From the NCBI RefSeq assembly GCF_019711565.1, contig NZ_JAIGNN010000001.1, forward strand, positions 1 through 64,000: a stretch of 64,000 nucleotides of DNA, given 5' to 3'. Position 1 is the stretch's first letter. Every line of letters begins with the position of its first letter. Position numbers and translations under genes: made by a program. The notes beneath the pieces were generated by a model, which was not told the DNA's origin, did no database searches, and saw nothing but the letters and a program-made list of their open reading frames with translations. The DNA comes from Qipengyuania proteolytica. GTDB lineage: Bacteria; Pseudomonadota; Alphaproteobacteria; Sphingomonadales; Sphingomonadaceae. Below are positions 42,201 to 53,200 of the stretch, piece after piece.

Positions 42201-45183
42201 CGAGGAACACAGTGCCCAGCAGCCCCCGCACCGACTGCGGGAGTTCGAGGAGCAGTTCAAGGAAGGCGATATCAACCTGCTCGCCTGCTCGACCACCATG
42301 GAAATGGGTGTCGACATCGGTTCGATCGAAGCAGTGCTGATGACCAATGTTCCACCCTCGATCGCCAACTACAATCAGCGGGCCGGTCGTGCGGGGCGCC
42401 GCGGACAGGGCTTTTCGACAAGTCTCACGATTGCCCGCAATACACCTCTCGATCTTGAAACGTTTGCCGATCCTGCAGGCTATTTGCGCCGCAAACTCGC
42501 ATCGCCGCGCGTATCGCTTGATTCCGATCGGATCGCGCAACGTCACGCGAACGCCTATCTTCTTGCCCAATGGTTTCGCGAAGTTGAGGGGGAGTTTGCC
42601 CGGACCAAGACCGGGGATTTCTTCGGCTGTCGTGCTGACCTTCGTCCTTTCGAAGGTCTCGCTCCCGTGGACGCCTTTTGCGAATGGCTCGATCTACCAA
42701 CAACGGCATCCGCAACCGAAGAAGGTCTGCTGCGGCTGCTCAGGGGAACTGGTCTCGAATACGACACCGAAATCCGGGGGCATACGGCGGAGATGTTTGG
42801 GCAGGAAGCTGGGAATTTCCGTCGTACATGGCAGCGCCTAAAGGAAGACTCGGACGCGCTCGAAGGGCCGGCAAAGAAGGCGATCGAGTTTCAGGCACGG
42901 CGATTGTGCAAGGAGTTCCTCCTGAAGGAGCTCGCCAATCGCTCGCTTATCCCTGGGAGCGGTTTTCCGACATCAGTTGTCCCGTTTGATACCCTCTGTG
43001 CCGAGACGCAGAAGGCGCAGGAGCGCAATCGTTCGGAAGAGGAAGGCGCGCGTGATCGGCGCTATGAATGCCCGACGCGCAACGCCGATATCGCCATTCG
43101 GGAATATGCCCCGGGGGCAGAGGTCGTCGTAGACGGGCTGGTTTGGAAATCGGCCGGGGTCACCCTCAATTGGTTGAGCCCGATCGACAGTGGCCAGCGG
43201 GAGCCGCAGAACCTTCGTTGGGCCTGGTGGTGCGACCATTGTGGTGGGGCGGGCAGCGATCACCAGATGCCTGACCAGTGTGCCCATTGCGGCGAGCGCA
43301 GCATTACCATTGAGCAGTTTCTTGAACCGGCCGGGTTCCGCGTCGACTGGAACGCGCAGCCGCATGCCGACACCGATCAGGCTGTCTACATCGAACCCAA
43401 GTCTCCGAAGGTCAGTGTCGGTGATGCCCTTTGGCAACCCATGCTGCAGCCTGAAACCGGCCGGATCCGCGCTTCGCATGAAGGCTACATCTACCATCAT
43501 TCGCGTGGCCCCAAAGACCAGGGTTACGAGATTTGCCTGGAGTGTGGACGTGCCGGGGATGCCGGGACGGACGCTCTCAAAGACCATCGGCCGCTCTCGC
43601 CGAGGGATCGAAAGGCGATAGACCGCTGTCCGGGCAATGATGAAGGTTATGCGATCACGAGCGCACTTGCGCTGGGCCATGAAGTTCTAACCGATGTCGT
43701 AGAGCTGCAATTGCCTGGATTGGAAAGTGACGGCGCAGCCTGGGCGCTTGGCGCAGCGTTGCGCGAGAGTCTTGCGCGCTGGCTTGGCATTGAGCCGCGC
43801 GAGCTTGGAATTTCTGTGGCAGCTCGAGACGGCAAGCTCGGTCGCAGAGTGCCGTCGGTCTACATCTTCGATGAGGCATCTGGAGGTGCCGGATACGCTC
43901 CGAGACTTCTCGACGACATCTATCATGTATTCGAACGAGCGGCCCGCGTCCTCGATTGCCCCAAGGAATGCGAGATGGGGTGTTCGGCCTGCGTTCTGGC
44001 TGCCGATCTCTACAAGCAGCAGGGTCGTCTCGACCGGCGGTCTGCTCTCCTCGCGGTTCAGGCATTTCTCGAGACAAATGCCGAACTGCCGCAGGAAGAT
44101 CGTGCCGTCCCCGATGCCATGGCAATCAATGACGCGGCAAACACACTTCTTTTGAGAGCGCGAAGCGGAGACAGCATTTCCGTCTTGTTGCCGACCGTGT
44201 TCGATCTGGCAGAGCTGACTTCGACCAAAATGCGCACGTTCTTTTCTGCCGCCTCAGCGCGCGGCGTTCCGGTGACGCTCGTGCTTGATTCGAGTTCCTT
44301 TGATAAGCTCGAAGAGGTCGAACGGCGCTTTTTGCGCGATGCCTCGGTGCGTTTCGAATTCGCGTTGGCCCTGGGTAAAGGAGAAGACGCACCCTTCGGG
44401 AGTAAGCGCTTGGCCGAATTGATCTCGACTGATCGCGCCACAGGGTTCTTCTCCCGCGATGTGAATGCAGCGCAGCCGGGGGAGCGCTGGGGCTTGGGTG
44501 AGACGCATGCTGTCGTTGCCGGTACTCTCAGCGGCCCCACTGCCTACAGCCCGATCAACCCTGAAGATCTGGAGCGACAGGTTGCGGCTGGTGATCAGGT
44601 CGAGTTGATGCAAGGTTTCGGGCAATGCCCGGTTGGCCAGTTTGGCAAACGCTTTGGCTCAAAACTGAAGCAGCAGATGGAAGCGGCTGGTGTTTGGAGG
44701 CCCGGCAGTCTTGTGCGGATCACCTACACCGACCGCTATCTGAATGCGCCTCTACCCATGCTTCTTTTTCTGCGAACGTGCGAAGCTCTGTCCGCTGAGC
44801 TGAAGGCGGATAGCCCGGTCGAAGTCGATATCCTGGTCCAGCCACTAAAGAAGGATCGGCCACCCCATAGGATCTTCCATGACTGGGAATATGAAGATGA
44901 CCGTGCGGAAGTTGCCGAGCTTTTGGGTGAAAAATTTGGCCTCGATGTCGATCTGCAGGTCACGGAAAATTCCGACCATGGCCGCAAGCTCGAGCTTGAA
45001 TACGCCGATGGTCAGAAGGTGCTCGTGCTGCTCGACCAGGGTTTTGGATACTGGCGCATAGCCGGCAGCCCGCCGCGGCATGACTTTCGTTCGGCACCTG
45101 TGGCGCAGGCAAGTGAGCTCTTGCGCGCATCGACTGCGGTCGCCGGCGTTGGGGAAAGCTATTTTGCTGTTAAAAAGGTTTGA
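39226..45183 (+). CDS. druE: Druantia helicase DruE with DUF1998/MZB zinc-binding domain
   Basis: A 1985-aa protein starting at 39226 inside the druH 3' end (GGAG upstream). SF2 helicase motifs: SSGTGSGKTECFLVPML (~127-143), VIDEAHSYIGS (~263), STTMEMGVDIGSIEAVL (~1022) and QRAGRAGRRGQG (~1050). Zinc-ribbon cysteines appear as DQCPHCQSM/NCLDCGEPF, GRCPACLG, WWCDHCGG/DQCAHCGER and YEICLECGR. The MZB/DUF1998 cluster is CPKECEMGCSACVL (~1581-1594). A ~250-aa C-terminal region (~1640-1880) looks PLD-like or non-enzymatic and is unassigned. An acidic run near 505 (HDDDDDEDEHEG) is odd. Large DUF1998 helicases define Druantia; the pairing with DruH makes it type III. Confidence 0.88.
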   Translation: MAASDPLPTSRLSPMEVHQRLRTGLAEAVVSRAGIRHEGLNAFLRSTLAGTDPANGSLLSEQLFQAAPGYVSSGKSPNQLQALLHQRTIDAITQTSDTGLRFDYPAYAHQLATWELLSTQEPQSVLVSSGTGSGKTECFLVPMLDDLVRESAEQGPLTGVRALMLYPLNALIASQEKRLTAWTKPLRGDVRFALYNGLMGTARKSNRDKAEHEIPHQVLYRETLRANPPPILVTNQTMLEYMTIRREDRPILDASKGKLRWIVIDEAHSYIGSAAAELSLLLRRVMNAFDVTPDQVRFVATSATIGSADDQKAREDLQRFLADIAGVPLERAHVVVGKPQPVDLSKVLTASDDPAASSVAERLEGEPQTLASLKTLSPDAERILLDLSAHNASEAKPVLPMRAHSFTRAIAGLWTCINVDCPGEMRPKDWPFGAVLFDHRDQCPHCQSMVFEIQNCLDCGEPFLPADDMGDRIVPRRSDHDADEFREDSYRDRDHDDDDDEDEHEGIGHPRLIAINPKSEATATAFDVSSGEFTGEAGHFHLTQLDEGRCPACLGNKRRGRPAVFPFRFGTPFLTQNAAPILLEGVSPHQAEHALPFDGRQLISFSDSRQGTARFAANIETNGERGFVRGFIYHAVQKAAQGSDLTDERREEMLKKKAALANLVADMPAFKDDIAKIDAELAGGAATGIPWKDLVSALASEPAIGMMAKVWDLDRSERFHDNREALARFMLLRELARRPRNANAMETLGLARLRFPDIERISPDKLPDLVGQKGYLIEDWRDFLYFMVDYLRSYFALDVDDGDARWMPGRARPRNVIGPDQPPGSKRDISWPSVNTKGTQPAAVLLLATALKLDVGEPRHRHEINQLLRTAWEQLTPVLAGVGGTFTLRLEQKAEIEAVDRAWQCPLTRRVLPRLVFGRSPNLVGSGSKIDGKAVLPVEFSKVPRTRPLSFADKKEIRGWLVEDKLVQALRQLHLWTDLHDQAALATPYLRAEEHSAQQPPHRLREFEEQFKEGDINLLACSTTMEMGVDIGSIEAVLMTNVPPSIANYNQRAGRAGRRGQGFSTSLTIARNTPLDLETFADPAGYLRRKLASPRVSLDSDRIAQRHANAYLLAQWFREVEGEFARTKTGDFFGCRADLRPFEGLAPVDAFCEWLDLPTTASATEEGLLRLLRGTGLEYDTEIRGHTAEMFGQEAGNFRRTWQRLKEDSDALEGPAKKAIEFQARRLCKEFLLKELANRSLIPGSGFPTSVVPFDTLCAETQKAQERNRSEEEGARDRRYECPTRNADIAIREYAPGAEVVVDGLVWKSAGVTLNWLSPIDSGQREPQNLRWAWWCDHCGGAGSDHQMPDQCAHCGERSITIEQFLEPAGFRVDWNAQPHADTDQAVYIEPKSPKVSVGDALWQPMLQPETGRIRASHEGYIYHHSRGPKDQGYEICLECGRAGDAGTDALKDHRPLSPRDRKAIDRCPGNDEGYAITSALALGHEVLTDVVELQLPGLESDGAAWALGAALRESLARWLGIEPRELGISVAARDGKLGRRVPSVYIFDEASGGAGYAPRLLDDIYHVFERAARVLDCPKECEMGCSACVLAADLYKQQGRLDRRSALLAVQAFLETNAELPQEDRAVPDAMAINDAANTLLLRARSGDSISVLLPTVFDLAELTSTKMRTFFSAASARGVPVTLVLDSSSFDKLEEVERRFLRDASVRFEFALALGKGEDAPFGSKRLAELISTDRATGFFSRDVNAAQPGERWGLGETHAVVAGTLSGPTAYSPINPEDLERQVAAGDQVELMQGFGQCPVGQFGKRFGSKLKQQMEAAGVWRPGSLVRITYTDRYLNAPLPMLLFLRTCEALSAELKADSPVEVDILVQPLKKDRPPHRIFHDWEYEDDRAEVAELLGEKFGLDVDLQVTENSDHGRKLELEYADGQKVLVLLDQGFGYWRIAGSPPRHDFRSAPVAQASELLRASTAVAGVGESYFAVKKV

Positions 45184-45246
45184 TGCGCCGGCTCGCAGCC
45201 GTGCTGCGTTTGATATTCTTGGAGTGTGGAATTCGGATGATCGGAA

Positions 45247-46809
45247 ATGAGTAAGGGCGGCACCAAAAAAGCGAAGGCCAGTCCAAAGGGTGGCGATCTG
45301 GGTTTCGAGGCCGAGCTATTCAAAGCTGCGGACAAGATCCGCGCCAACATGGAGCCGTCCGACTACAAGCACGTTGTTCTGGGGCTCATCTTCCTGAAGC
45401 ATATCTCTGATGGCTTCATGGCGAAGCGCGCTGAGCTCGAAAAGGACTATCCTGAAGGCGTCGAGGACGAAGACGAATACCGCGCCGACAATGTCTTTTG
45501 GGTGCCCAAGCCGGCGCGCTGGAGCCACTTACAAGCCAACGCCAAGCAGCCGACAATAGGCAAGCTCATCGACGAAGCCATGGTCGAAATCGAGAAGGTC
45601 AACCCCTCGCTCAAAGGGGTCTTGCCTAAAGATTACGCGCGTCCCGCTCTCAATCCGGTAATGCTCGGAGAACTCATCGATCTCATCTCCGGGATTGGCT
45701 TCAAATCTGACGATGGTCAGAGCCGAGATATCCTGGGACGGGTTTACGAATACTTCCTTGGCGAATTTGCCGGCGCTGAGGGCAAGCGTGGCGGTGAGTT
45801 CTATACGCCGCGCTCGGTTGTGCGGACGATGGTCGAGATGCTGCAGCCGCACGATGGGCGGGTCTACGATCCCTGTTGTGGGTCAGGTGGCATGTTCGTG
45901 CAGTCCGAAAAGTTCGTCGAGAACCACGGCGGGCGCATCGGAGACATCGCCGTTTACGGTCAGGAATCAAACCATACGACCTGGCGGCTGTGTATGATGA
46001 ATTTGGCCGTACGCGGAATCGACGCCGACATTCGGTGGAACAGCGACGGCAGCTTCCACCGCGACGAACTACCCGATCTGCGCGCCGATTACATCCTCGC
46101 CAATCCGCCATTCAATGTGTCGGATTGGGGAGGCAACCGACTGAAGGAAGACGTTCGCTGGAAATTCGGCACACCGCCTGCTGGCAATGCGAATTATGCC
46201 TGGCTGCAGCACATCCTTCATCACCTTGCGCCGGCAGGCACGGCTGGCGTGGTGCTGGCCAACGGGTCCATGTCCTCTACGCAGAGTGGTGAGGGCGAAA
46301 TTCGACAGGCCATGATCGAAGGTGACGTTATCGACTGCATGATCGCTATGCCTGGCCAGCTATTCTACTCAACACAAATTCCAGTTTGTATTTGGTTCCT
46401 AGCCAAGGACAAGTCCAATGGGCTGGTCGGCGATACCAAGCTGCGTGACCGCCGCGGTGAAATTCTGTTCATCGACGCTCGCAAGCTCGGGCACATGATC
46501 GATCGCACAAGGCGCGAGTTCTCGGACGAAGATATTGCACGGATTACCGATACCTATCATGCCTGGCGTGAAGGCGAGGATTACGAGGACGTGCCAGGCT
46601 TCGCCTATTCCGCGAGCCACGAAGAGGTGGCGAAGCACGGCTATGTGTTGACCCCGGGGCGCTATGTCGGCGCGGAAGATGTCGAGGATGACGGCGTGCC
46701 GTTTCCCGAGCGCTTCGCGGCGTTGCAGGCGACGCTGGAGGAACAATTTGCGGAAAGCGAGCGCCTTGAAAATGTCATCCGCGCACGCCTTGGTCAGGTG
46801 AGCATTTGA
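45247..46809 (+). CDS. hsdM: Type I restriction-modification methyltransferase subunit HsdM
   Basis: A 520-aa N6-adenine methyltransferase. The N-terminal HsdM helical domain reads [18 protein letters not shown] (~40-57). The catalytic domain has [18 protein letters not shown] (~183-200), [18 protein letters not shown] (~206-223, SAM site) and [11 protein letters not shown] (~285-295). It modifies host DNA with HsdS and forms the restriction complex with HsdR. It is first of five genes with overlaps of one to four bases. The gap of 63 bases after druE leaves room for a promoter. Confidence 0.96.
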   Translation: MSKGGTKKAKASPKGGDLGFEAELFKAADKIRANMEPSDYKHVVLGLIFLKHISDGFMAKRAELEKDYPEGVEDEDEYRADNVFWVPKPARWSHLQANAKQPTIGKLIDEAMVEIEKVNPSLKGVLPKDYARPALNPVMLGELIDLISGIGFKSDDGQSRDILGRVYEYFLGEFAGAEGKRGGEFYTPRSVVRTMVEMLQPHDGRVYDPCCGSGGMFVQSEKFVENHGGRIGDIAVYGQESNHTTWRLCMMNLAVRGIDADIRWNSDGSFHRDELPDLRADYILANPPFNVSDWGGNRLKEDVRWKFGTPPAGNANYAWLQHILHHLAPAGTAGVVLANGSMSSTQSGEGEIRQAMIEGDVIDCMIAMPGQLFYSTQIPVCIWFLAKDKSNGLVGDTKLRDRRGEILFIDARKLGHMIDRTRREFSDEDIARITDTYHAWREGEDYEDVPGFAYSASHEEVAKHGYVLTPGRYVGAEDVEDDGVPFPERFAALQATLEEQFAESERLENVIRARLGQVSI

Positions 46810-48125
46810 TGGCGCGAGCAAACACTCAGACGGGGGGGCGAGACGCTACAAATGCGATCATTCCGGGGGATCGTTGCATTTCAGTGGGGGATCCTGGACT
46901 ACCCGCTGCTCCCGGTTGGAGCTGGAAGCGCCTTTCAAGTTTAGCGCGACTGGAAAGCGGACACACGCCGAGCAGGCGCGTGTCCGAGTATTGGGGTGGC
47001 GACGTTCCTTGGCTAGGCATCAAAGATGCTACTGGAAACCATGGGCGCGAAATTTTCGAGACAAACGAATATACTAACGCTCTGGGCATCGCGAATTCCT
47101 CAGCACGTATCTGCCCCGCCGGCACCGTTTGCCTCTCTCGAACCGCGTCCGTCGGATACGTGATCAAAATGGGTCGCCCAATGGCGACTAGCCAGGACTT
47201 CGTAAATTGGGTCTGCAGCGACGAGTTGAATCCAGATTTTCTGAAATACGCCCTGCTTTCCGAAACTAGGGCGCTCCGGATGTTCGCGGTAGGGAGTGTG
47301 CATCCGACGATCTATTTTCCCGAAGTGAAAGCATTCCACATCTGTCTGCCAAGTCGCGATGTGCAGGATGCGATTGCAGACACGCTCGCGGCGCTCGACG
47401 ACAAGATCGAGGTGAATCGGCGGATTAACGAGACGCTGGAAGCGCAAGCGCGGGCGCTGTTCCGCGACTGGTTCGTCGATTTCGGCCCGGTGAAAGCTAA
47501 GATGGCCGGGGACGCCCCCTATCTCGCGCCAGACCTCTGGTCCCTCTTCCCCAACGGCCTAAAGGACGGAGTTCCGGAGGGATGGAAAACTGGTGTATTG
47601 AGCGACCTCCTCGTTCTGCAGCGTGGCTTCGATCTTCCGAAAACCAAGCGCACCGATGGTCCATACCCGGTGATTGCTGCCAGCGGACCAAGCGGGACTC
47701 ATAACGAGTCGAGGGTCGAAGGTCCCGGCGTTTGCACCGGACGCAGCGGCGTGCTTGGTGGTGTCTATTATGTTGAAGGCGACTTTTGGCCACTAAATAC
47801 GTCACTCTGGATAAAAGCATATCCGAATTCCACGCCTCTGCATGCGATGTTCACGCTTCAAGAAATTGACATTGCAGCGTTCAACGCTGGATCTGCGGTC
47901 CCCACCTTAAATCGCAATCATATTCATCAGGCCCCTGCAGCAATACCGCCAATGAATGTGGTCGAGGCATTCACCAGTTTGGCGTCGGTCTGCTACGCGA
48001 AGATATCGGCGAATGAACGTGAAGGCCGAACACTCGTCCGAGTCCGCGACCTGCTGCTCCCCAAGCTGATGTCTGGCGAAATCCGCGTCGGAGATGTGGC
48101 GAGTGAAGAGCTTTCCGCTGCATGA
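46809..48125 (+). CDS. hsdS: Type I restriction-modification specificity subunit HsdS
   Basis: A 438-aa protein with two target-recognition domains, each followed by a conserved helix: TRD1 (~20-175) then the DVQDAIADTLAALDDKIEVN helix, and TRD2 (~250-385) then LASVCYAKISANEREGRTL and LLLPKLMSGEIRV. Typical cues are VPWLGIKDA and GTVCLSRTASVGYV. I set the start at the ATG at 46809, overlapping the hsdM stop (TGATG). TRD1 is visibly less GC-rich than its surroundings, as usual for swapped recognition domains. The recognition sequence cannot be read from the protein. Confidence 0.95.
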   Translation: MARANTQTGGRDATNAIIPGDRCISVGDPGLPAAPGWSWKRLSSLARLESGHTPSRRVSEYWGGDVPWLGIKDATGNHGREIFETNEYTNALGIANSSARICPAGTVCLSRTASVGYVIKMGRPMATSQDFVNWVCSDELNPDFLKYALLSETRALRMFAVGSVHPTIYFPEVKAFHICLPSRDVQDAIADTLAALDDKIEVNRRINETLEAQARALFRDWFVDFGPVKAKMAGDAPYLAPDLWSLFPNGLKDGVPEGWKTGVLSDLLVLQRGFDLPKTKRTDGPYPVIAASGPSGTHNESRVEGPGVCTGRSGVLGGVYYVEGDFWPLNTSLWIKAYPNSTPLHAMFTLQEIDIAAFNAGSAVPTLNRNHIHQAPAAIPPMNVVEAFTSLASVCYAKISANEREGRTLVRVRDLLLPKLMSGEIRVGDVASEELSAA

Positions 48126-48514
48126 GCGACGATCTGGACTCGGCACTGTGGAAAGCAGCGTGGCGCTTCTCCGATGCCCGCATCCAGGATCTCGCGCGCA
48201 AAGTGATCCACGCTATGCAGCGTATGCCCGCCAGCGGCATTTTTGGAGGCGACTACCGGTTTAAGTCCGTCTGGGACGAGTATTGCCGAGAGGTGCAGGA
48301 AGGCCCGCATCCGATGCTGGAAGCGGCATTCGACCAAACCGTCGATCCCATGATAGCGCGGCACATCAACCAACTCGATCAGTCCGAACGCGAGCTGCTG
48401 GAAATTGCGCTTGCCGACGGCGCAGATGATCCGGGCGACATAGCAACGGCCGTCCGTAAATCCTTGCCAAGTATTGCGATTGATCGCGATTTAAGCAAGT
48501 TCGCAAAATATTGA
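48122..48514 (+). CDS. Small protein embedded in the type I R-M operon
   Basis: A 130-aa acidic, helical protein (MSDDLDSALWKAAWRFSDAR, ASGIFGGDYRFKSVWDEYC, HINQLDQSERELLEIALA). It overlaps the hsdS stop by four bases and the DUF262 gene by up to four, so it is a true operon member. No known family comes to mind. Possibly an inhibitor, specificity helper or partner of the DUF262 protein; this is a guess from position only. Confidence 0.7.
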   Translation: MSDDLDSALWKAAWRFSDARIQDLARKVIHAMQRMPASGIFGGDYRFKSVWDEYCREVQEGPHPMLEAAFDQTVDPMIARHINQLDQSERELLEIALADGADDPGDIATAVRKSLPSIAIDRDLSKFAKY

Positions 48515-50298
48515 CTACGCAGCAGGGGGTGGGCGTGAGTGAGTTAAAGACCTGTTTCAAGCGCGTCGATTACGACCTTTCCAGCCTGCTTCACTTCATC
48601 GACGTGGGCGATATTGGCTTACCCGATATCCAGCGACCGTTTGTTTGGAAGAACGCAAAGGTCCGCGATCTGTTCGATTCAATGTATCGCGGCTTTCCCG
48701 TTGGCTACCTGCTGTTTTGGGAGAATACCGCGACCAACGGCGCCAAGCAGATCGGTATGGACGACAAACAGCGCGAGGCACCAGCACGTCTTATTGTTGA
48801 TGGCCAGCAGCGCCTGACCTCTCTTTACGCTGTATTCCGCGGGCAGAAGGTATTGGACGAGAATTACGCCTTCCGTCAGATCGAGATCGCCTTCCGGCCG
48901 CGCGACGGAAAATTTGAGGTGGCCGACGCTGCCATTCGCCGCGATGCAGAGTGGATCCCCAATATCTCTGAGTTGTGGTCATCTGGGGCTTCGAGCCGGA
49001 AGCTGGTGAACAGCTTCATTGATAAGCTCGCCGAGAAATCCGAACTCAGCGACGAGGAAGAGGAGCATATCGCTCACAACCTCGATCGGCTGTTCGATCT
49101 GCAGAAGTATCCGTTCACGGCCCTGGAAATCGCTCAGTCGGTAGATGAAGAGCAGGTCGCGGACATCTTCGTCCGGATCAACAGCGAAGGTGTGAAGCTG
49201 AACCAAGCCGATTTCATTCTGACTTTGCTTTCAGTGTTCTGGGATAAAGGTCGTGCCGACCTTGAGGCATTCTGCCGGCAAGCTCGCGTGCCTGCAAAAG
49301 GTTCGGACACGTCACCGTTCAATCATTTTCTCGAGCCAGACCCCGACCAACTTTTGCGTGTTGCCGTGGCTCTCGCATTCAACCGCGGTCGCTTGAAGAG
49401 CGTCTATCAGGTCTTGCGCGGCAAGGATCCGGACACCGGCGAATACGATCCCCAGCGCAGGCAGGACCAGTTCGATGTGCTTGCCGAAGCACAGACCCAC
49501 GTCCTGAACCTCAACAACTGGCACCAGTATTTCAAAGCGCTAGTGGGGGCGGGTTTCCGCAGCGGAGAGCTTGTTTCGTCGGTCAACGCGCTCCTGTTTG
49601 GCTATGCCTTCTACCTCATCGGTAAGGTGCGTTTCGGACTGGCCGAACATCAACTCCAAAAGGCCATTGGCCGGTGGTTCTTCTTTGCATCCTTGACCGG
49701 GCGCTACACTAGCTCCCCGGAGACCGTCATGGACGGTGATCTTGCGCGCATTCGTGAGATTAGCACGGGTGACGCTTTTATGAGCTGGTTGGATGGAGAG
49801 ATTACGAGCGAACTGACTAACGATTATTGGCAGATTACTCTGCCTTCCGAGTTCGACAGTTCCTCGGCGCGCAACCCGCAACTGTTTGCGTTCTTCGCTG
49901 CCCAGAACCGGCTGGGTGCACCTGTGCTTTTCTCGCACAAGACCGTGGCAGACATGCTCGACCCGACCGTGAAAGCGACCAAGAAGGCGCTTGAACGCCA
50001 CCATCTTTTCCCGAAGGCGTGGTTGGAAAAGCAAGGGGTCGAGGACCAGCGATCGCGCAATCAAATGGCCAACTACGCCTTGGTGGAGTGGCCGGACAAT
50101 ATCGATATCAGCGATAAGGCGCCGTCGGATTACGTTCCGGAATTGCAGACACGGTTTAGCGATAATGATTGGCAGACGATGCACCGTCTGCATGCTTTGC
50201 CCGACGAATGGCAAGCCATGCCCTATGATGAGTTCCTTGGTGAGCGGCGCAAGCGCATGGCGCGGATCGTTCGCGAAGGTTTCGAGAAGCTCGGTTGA
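48511..50298 (+). CDS. DUF262/HNH (GmrSD-like) protein inside the type I R-M operon
   Basis: About 595 aa. The N-terminal DUF262 domain (ParB/Srx-like NTPase fold) shows [20 protein letters not shown] (~39-58), [10 protein letters not shown] and the diagnostic [15 protein letters not shown] (~95-109). The C-terminal part (~480-560) has [15 protein letters not shown] followed by [12 protein letters not shown], a His-Asn HNH/DUF1524-type nuclease pattern. GmrSD and similar proteins are nucleotide-dependent restriction enzymes against modified DNA. The frame opens at TTG 48511, overlapping the upstream stop; GTG 48535 with a G-rich RBS is equally possible. It overlaps hsdR by one base. Confidence 0.85.
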   Translation: MTTQQGVGVSELKTCFKRVDYDLSSLLHFIDVGDIGLPDIQRPFVWKNAKVRDLFDSMYRGFPVGYLLFWENTATNGAKQIGMDDKQREAPARLIVDGQQRLTSLYAVFRGQKVLDENYAFRQIEIAFRPRDGKFEVADAAIRRDAEWIPNISELWSSGASSRKLVNSFIDKLAEKSELSDEEEEHIAHNLDRLFDLQKYPFTALEIAQSVDEEQVADIFVRINSEGVKLNQADFILTLLSVFWDKGRADLEAFCRQARVPAKGSDTSPFNHFLEPDPDQLLRVAVALAFNRGRLKSVYQVLRGKDPDTGEYDPQRRQDQFDVLAEAQTHVLNLNNWHQYFKALVGAGFRSGELVSSVNALLFGYAFYLIGKVRFGLAEHQLQKAIGRWFFFASLTGRYTSSPETVMDGDLARIREISTGDAFMSWLDGEITSELTNDYWQITLPSEFDSSSARNPQLFAFFAAQNRLGAPVLFSHKTVADMLDPTVKATKKALERHHLFPKAWLEKQGVEDQRSRNQMANYALVEWPDNIDISDKAPSDYVPELQTRFSDNDWQTMHRLHALPDEWQAMPYDEFLGERRKRMARIVREGFEKLG

Positions 50299-53200
50299 TG
50301 GGCAAGCTTGCCGAATCTCATGTCGAGGAAGCCGCGCTCGAATGGCTAGGCGAGATCGGCTGGCAAATTGCCTACGGAATCGAAGTAGCGCCTGACAGTG
50401 CCAAGCCGATCCGGCCGTCGTTTGGTGACACAATCCTGGTCGATCGGTTGCGCGAGGCAATTGATCGCCTCAATCCGGCTTTGCCGTCTGATGCAGGCGA
50501 CGAGGCTCTACGCCGTGTCCTGGCGAGCGAAACGCCGTCACTCGTTGAGGAGAACCGGCGTCTCCATCGTTTGCTCGTCGAAGGCGTGCCTGTCGAATTC
50601 CATGATGGCGAAGGCATCCGGGGCGATCGAGTCATGCTCCTTTCGTTCGAGGACTTAGCCGGAGATAACGACTGGCTCGCAGTCAATCAGTTTACCGTCA
50701 TCGAGGACGGTCATACTCGTCGACCCGACGTTGTGTTGTTCGTCAATGGCCTGCCTCTAGGCGTGATCGAATTGAAGAATCCCGGCGATGAGAACGCAAC
50801 TCTGCATGGGGCATTCAACCAACTTCAGACCTATAAGTCGCAAATCCCATCACTGTTTCGCACCAATGCGCTGCTCGTCACCTCTGACGGCATCAAGGCG
50901 CGCGTCGGATCTCTGACCGCAGACGAAGAAAGGTTCATGCCGTGGCGATCAACCGACGGCGAAACTCTCGCTCCAACCAGTGATCCGCAGCTCGAAACGG
51001 TCCTCAAAGGCGTTTTCTGCCGCCGCGCACTTTTGCAGCTGGTTCGTGATTTCACTGTCTTTGGAGAAACAGGCTCCGGGATTGTGAAAATCGTCGCAGG
51101 CTATCATCAGTATTTCGCGGCACAGAATGCGCTCGACGCTACACTTCGCGCTCTACCCTACGCCACGACGACCGGCGAACGGCACAAGCTGGTTGAGCAA
51201 TCCGACTATCGCTTGGACGATGCACCCCAAGCAAGGGACGGCGATAGGCGCATCGGTGTTATTTGGCATACGCAAGGCTCAGGCAAGAGCCTGCTTATGG
51301 CATTCTATGCCGGACTATTGGTCCGAGAGCCTGCACTTGAGAATCCGACTATCGTGGTCATCACCGACCGAAACGATCTCGACGATCAGCTCTTCTCGAC
51401 ATTCTCAATGTGTCGCGATCTCATTCGGCAAGCACCGATCCAGGCTGACAGCCGAGATGACTTGCGCGAGAAACTCGACCGAGCTTCGGGCGGCGTGATC
51501 TTCACGACCATTCAGAAGTTTGCGCCCGCCGAGGGTGACGAGCTTCCGGCAATCAGCGATCGGCAAAATGTGATCGTGATTGCCGATGAGGCGCATCGCT
51601 CTCAGTATGGCTTCAAGGCTCGCATTGACAAGAAATCAGGTGAGCGCAGTTACGGTCATGCAAAGTACCTTAGGGATGCTCTGCCAAACGCGTCCTTCAT
51701 CGGCTTTACCGGAACGCCGATTGAGCAGAACGACGTGAACACTCCCGCTGTGTTTGGCGGCTATGTCGACATATATGATATCAGCCAGGCGGTCGAGGAT
51801 GGTGCGACGGTCCCAATCTACTACGAGAGCCGGCTTGCTCGTATCGAACTGCCCGAAGACCTAATTCCTCAGCTCGACGAGGAAATCGAGGAGCTCACCG
51901 AGGACGAGGATACGGCCAGCCAAGAGAAGCTGAAGGCACGCTGGGCTGCCGTAGAGCGCTTGGTCGGTTCGAAAGAACGCCTCAAGATGATTGCAGCCGA
52001 TCTGGTCGAGCACCTTGAGAGGCGTCTTGAAGCTCTTGACGGTAAGGCGATGGCGGTCTGCATGAGCAGGCGCATCTGTGTCGCACTCTACGATGAAATT
52101 GTTGCGCTCCGACCCGAATGGCATTCCGACGATGACAAGGAAGGGGTGGTCAAGGTCGTTATGACCGGGAGCGCATCAGATCCCCAGGAATGGCAAGCTC
52201 ACATCGGCGGCAAAGCGAGGCGCGATGAGCTGGCCAAAAGAGCAAAGGCGCCCGACGATCCGCTCAAACTCGTGATCGTTCGAGATATGTGGCTGACCGG
52301 TTTTGATGCCCCGTCGATGCACACAATGTATATCGACAAGCCAATGCAGGGACATGGCCTCATGCAGGCTATTGCTAGGGTCAACCGGGTGTTCCGCGAC
52401 AAGGAAGCAGGGCTCGTTGTTGACTACATCGGCATCGCTCAGAATTTGAAAGCGGCGCTCGGTGTCTACTCGCCCTCGGATCGCGAACAGACCGGTATTG
52501 ACGAAAAACTCGCGGTTCGAGTGATGCTCGAGAAGTTCGATGTCGTGCAAGCGATGTTTGAAGGCTTTGACTGCAGTCCGGGCATCGCGGGCACACCAGC
52601 ACAACGCTTGAAGTGTCTGGCGCAGGCCATCGAGTGGATTCTTGCCCGTCAGCACGAAGACGCTCAACGTCAGACGAGCGACGATGCGAAAAAGGCTGCA
52701 CATCGCCGTTATCAGGACGCAGTTCTGAGCTTAAGCAAGGCTTTCGCTTTGGCTTCTGCAAGCGATGAAGCAAAATCCATTCGCGACCAGGTGGCATTTT
52801 ATCAGACAGTCAGAGCCGCGCTGGTCAAGAGCGCCACCAGTGGACTCTCCAAGCGCGAGCGAGAGTTCGCGGTCCAGCAGCTCATCGACCGTTCCGTGGT
52901 GTCCACAGACATTGTCGACATCCTGAAGGCTGCCGGCATGGAAACTCCGGACATCTCGATTCTGTCAGACGAGTTCCTGGCAGAAATGAAAGGCAGTGAG
53001 CGCCCAAACCTTGCCCTCGAAGCCTTGAAGAAGCTCCTCGCCGACAAAATCCGGTCCCGCTCGAAAACCCATGCGGTCGAAAGCCGCAAATATTCAGAGC
53101 GTTTGAATGATGCCATTGCCCGCTATCACACGAATGCAATCAGCACTGTGGAAGTGATCCAAGCTCTCATTGAGCTCGCGAAGGACATTCGTGAGAAAAT

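Noticed and set aside
35928-45183. DISARM or a DrmA/DrmB system instead of Druantia
   Set aside because: Helicase and DUF1998 cysteines are in one ~2000-aa protein preceded by a motif-free ~1100-aa protein, and no methylase or DrmC-type gene accompanies them; hsdM behind it belongs to the type I operon.
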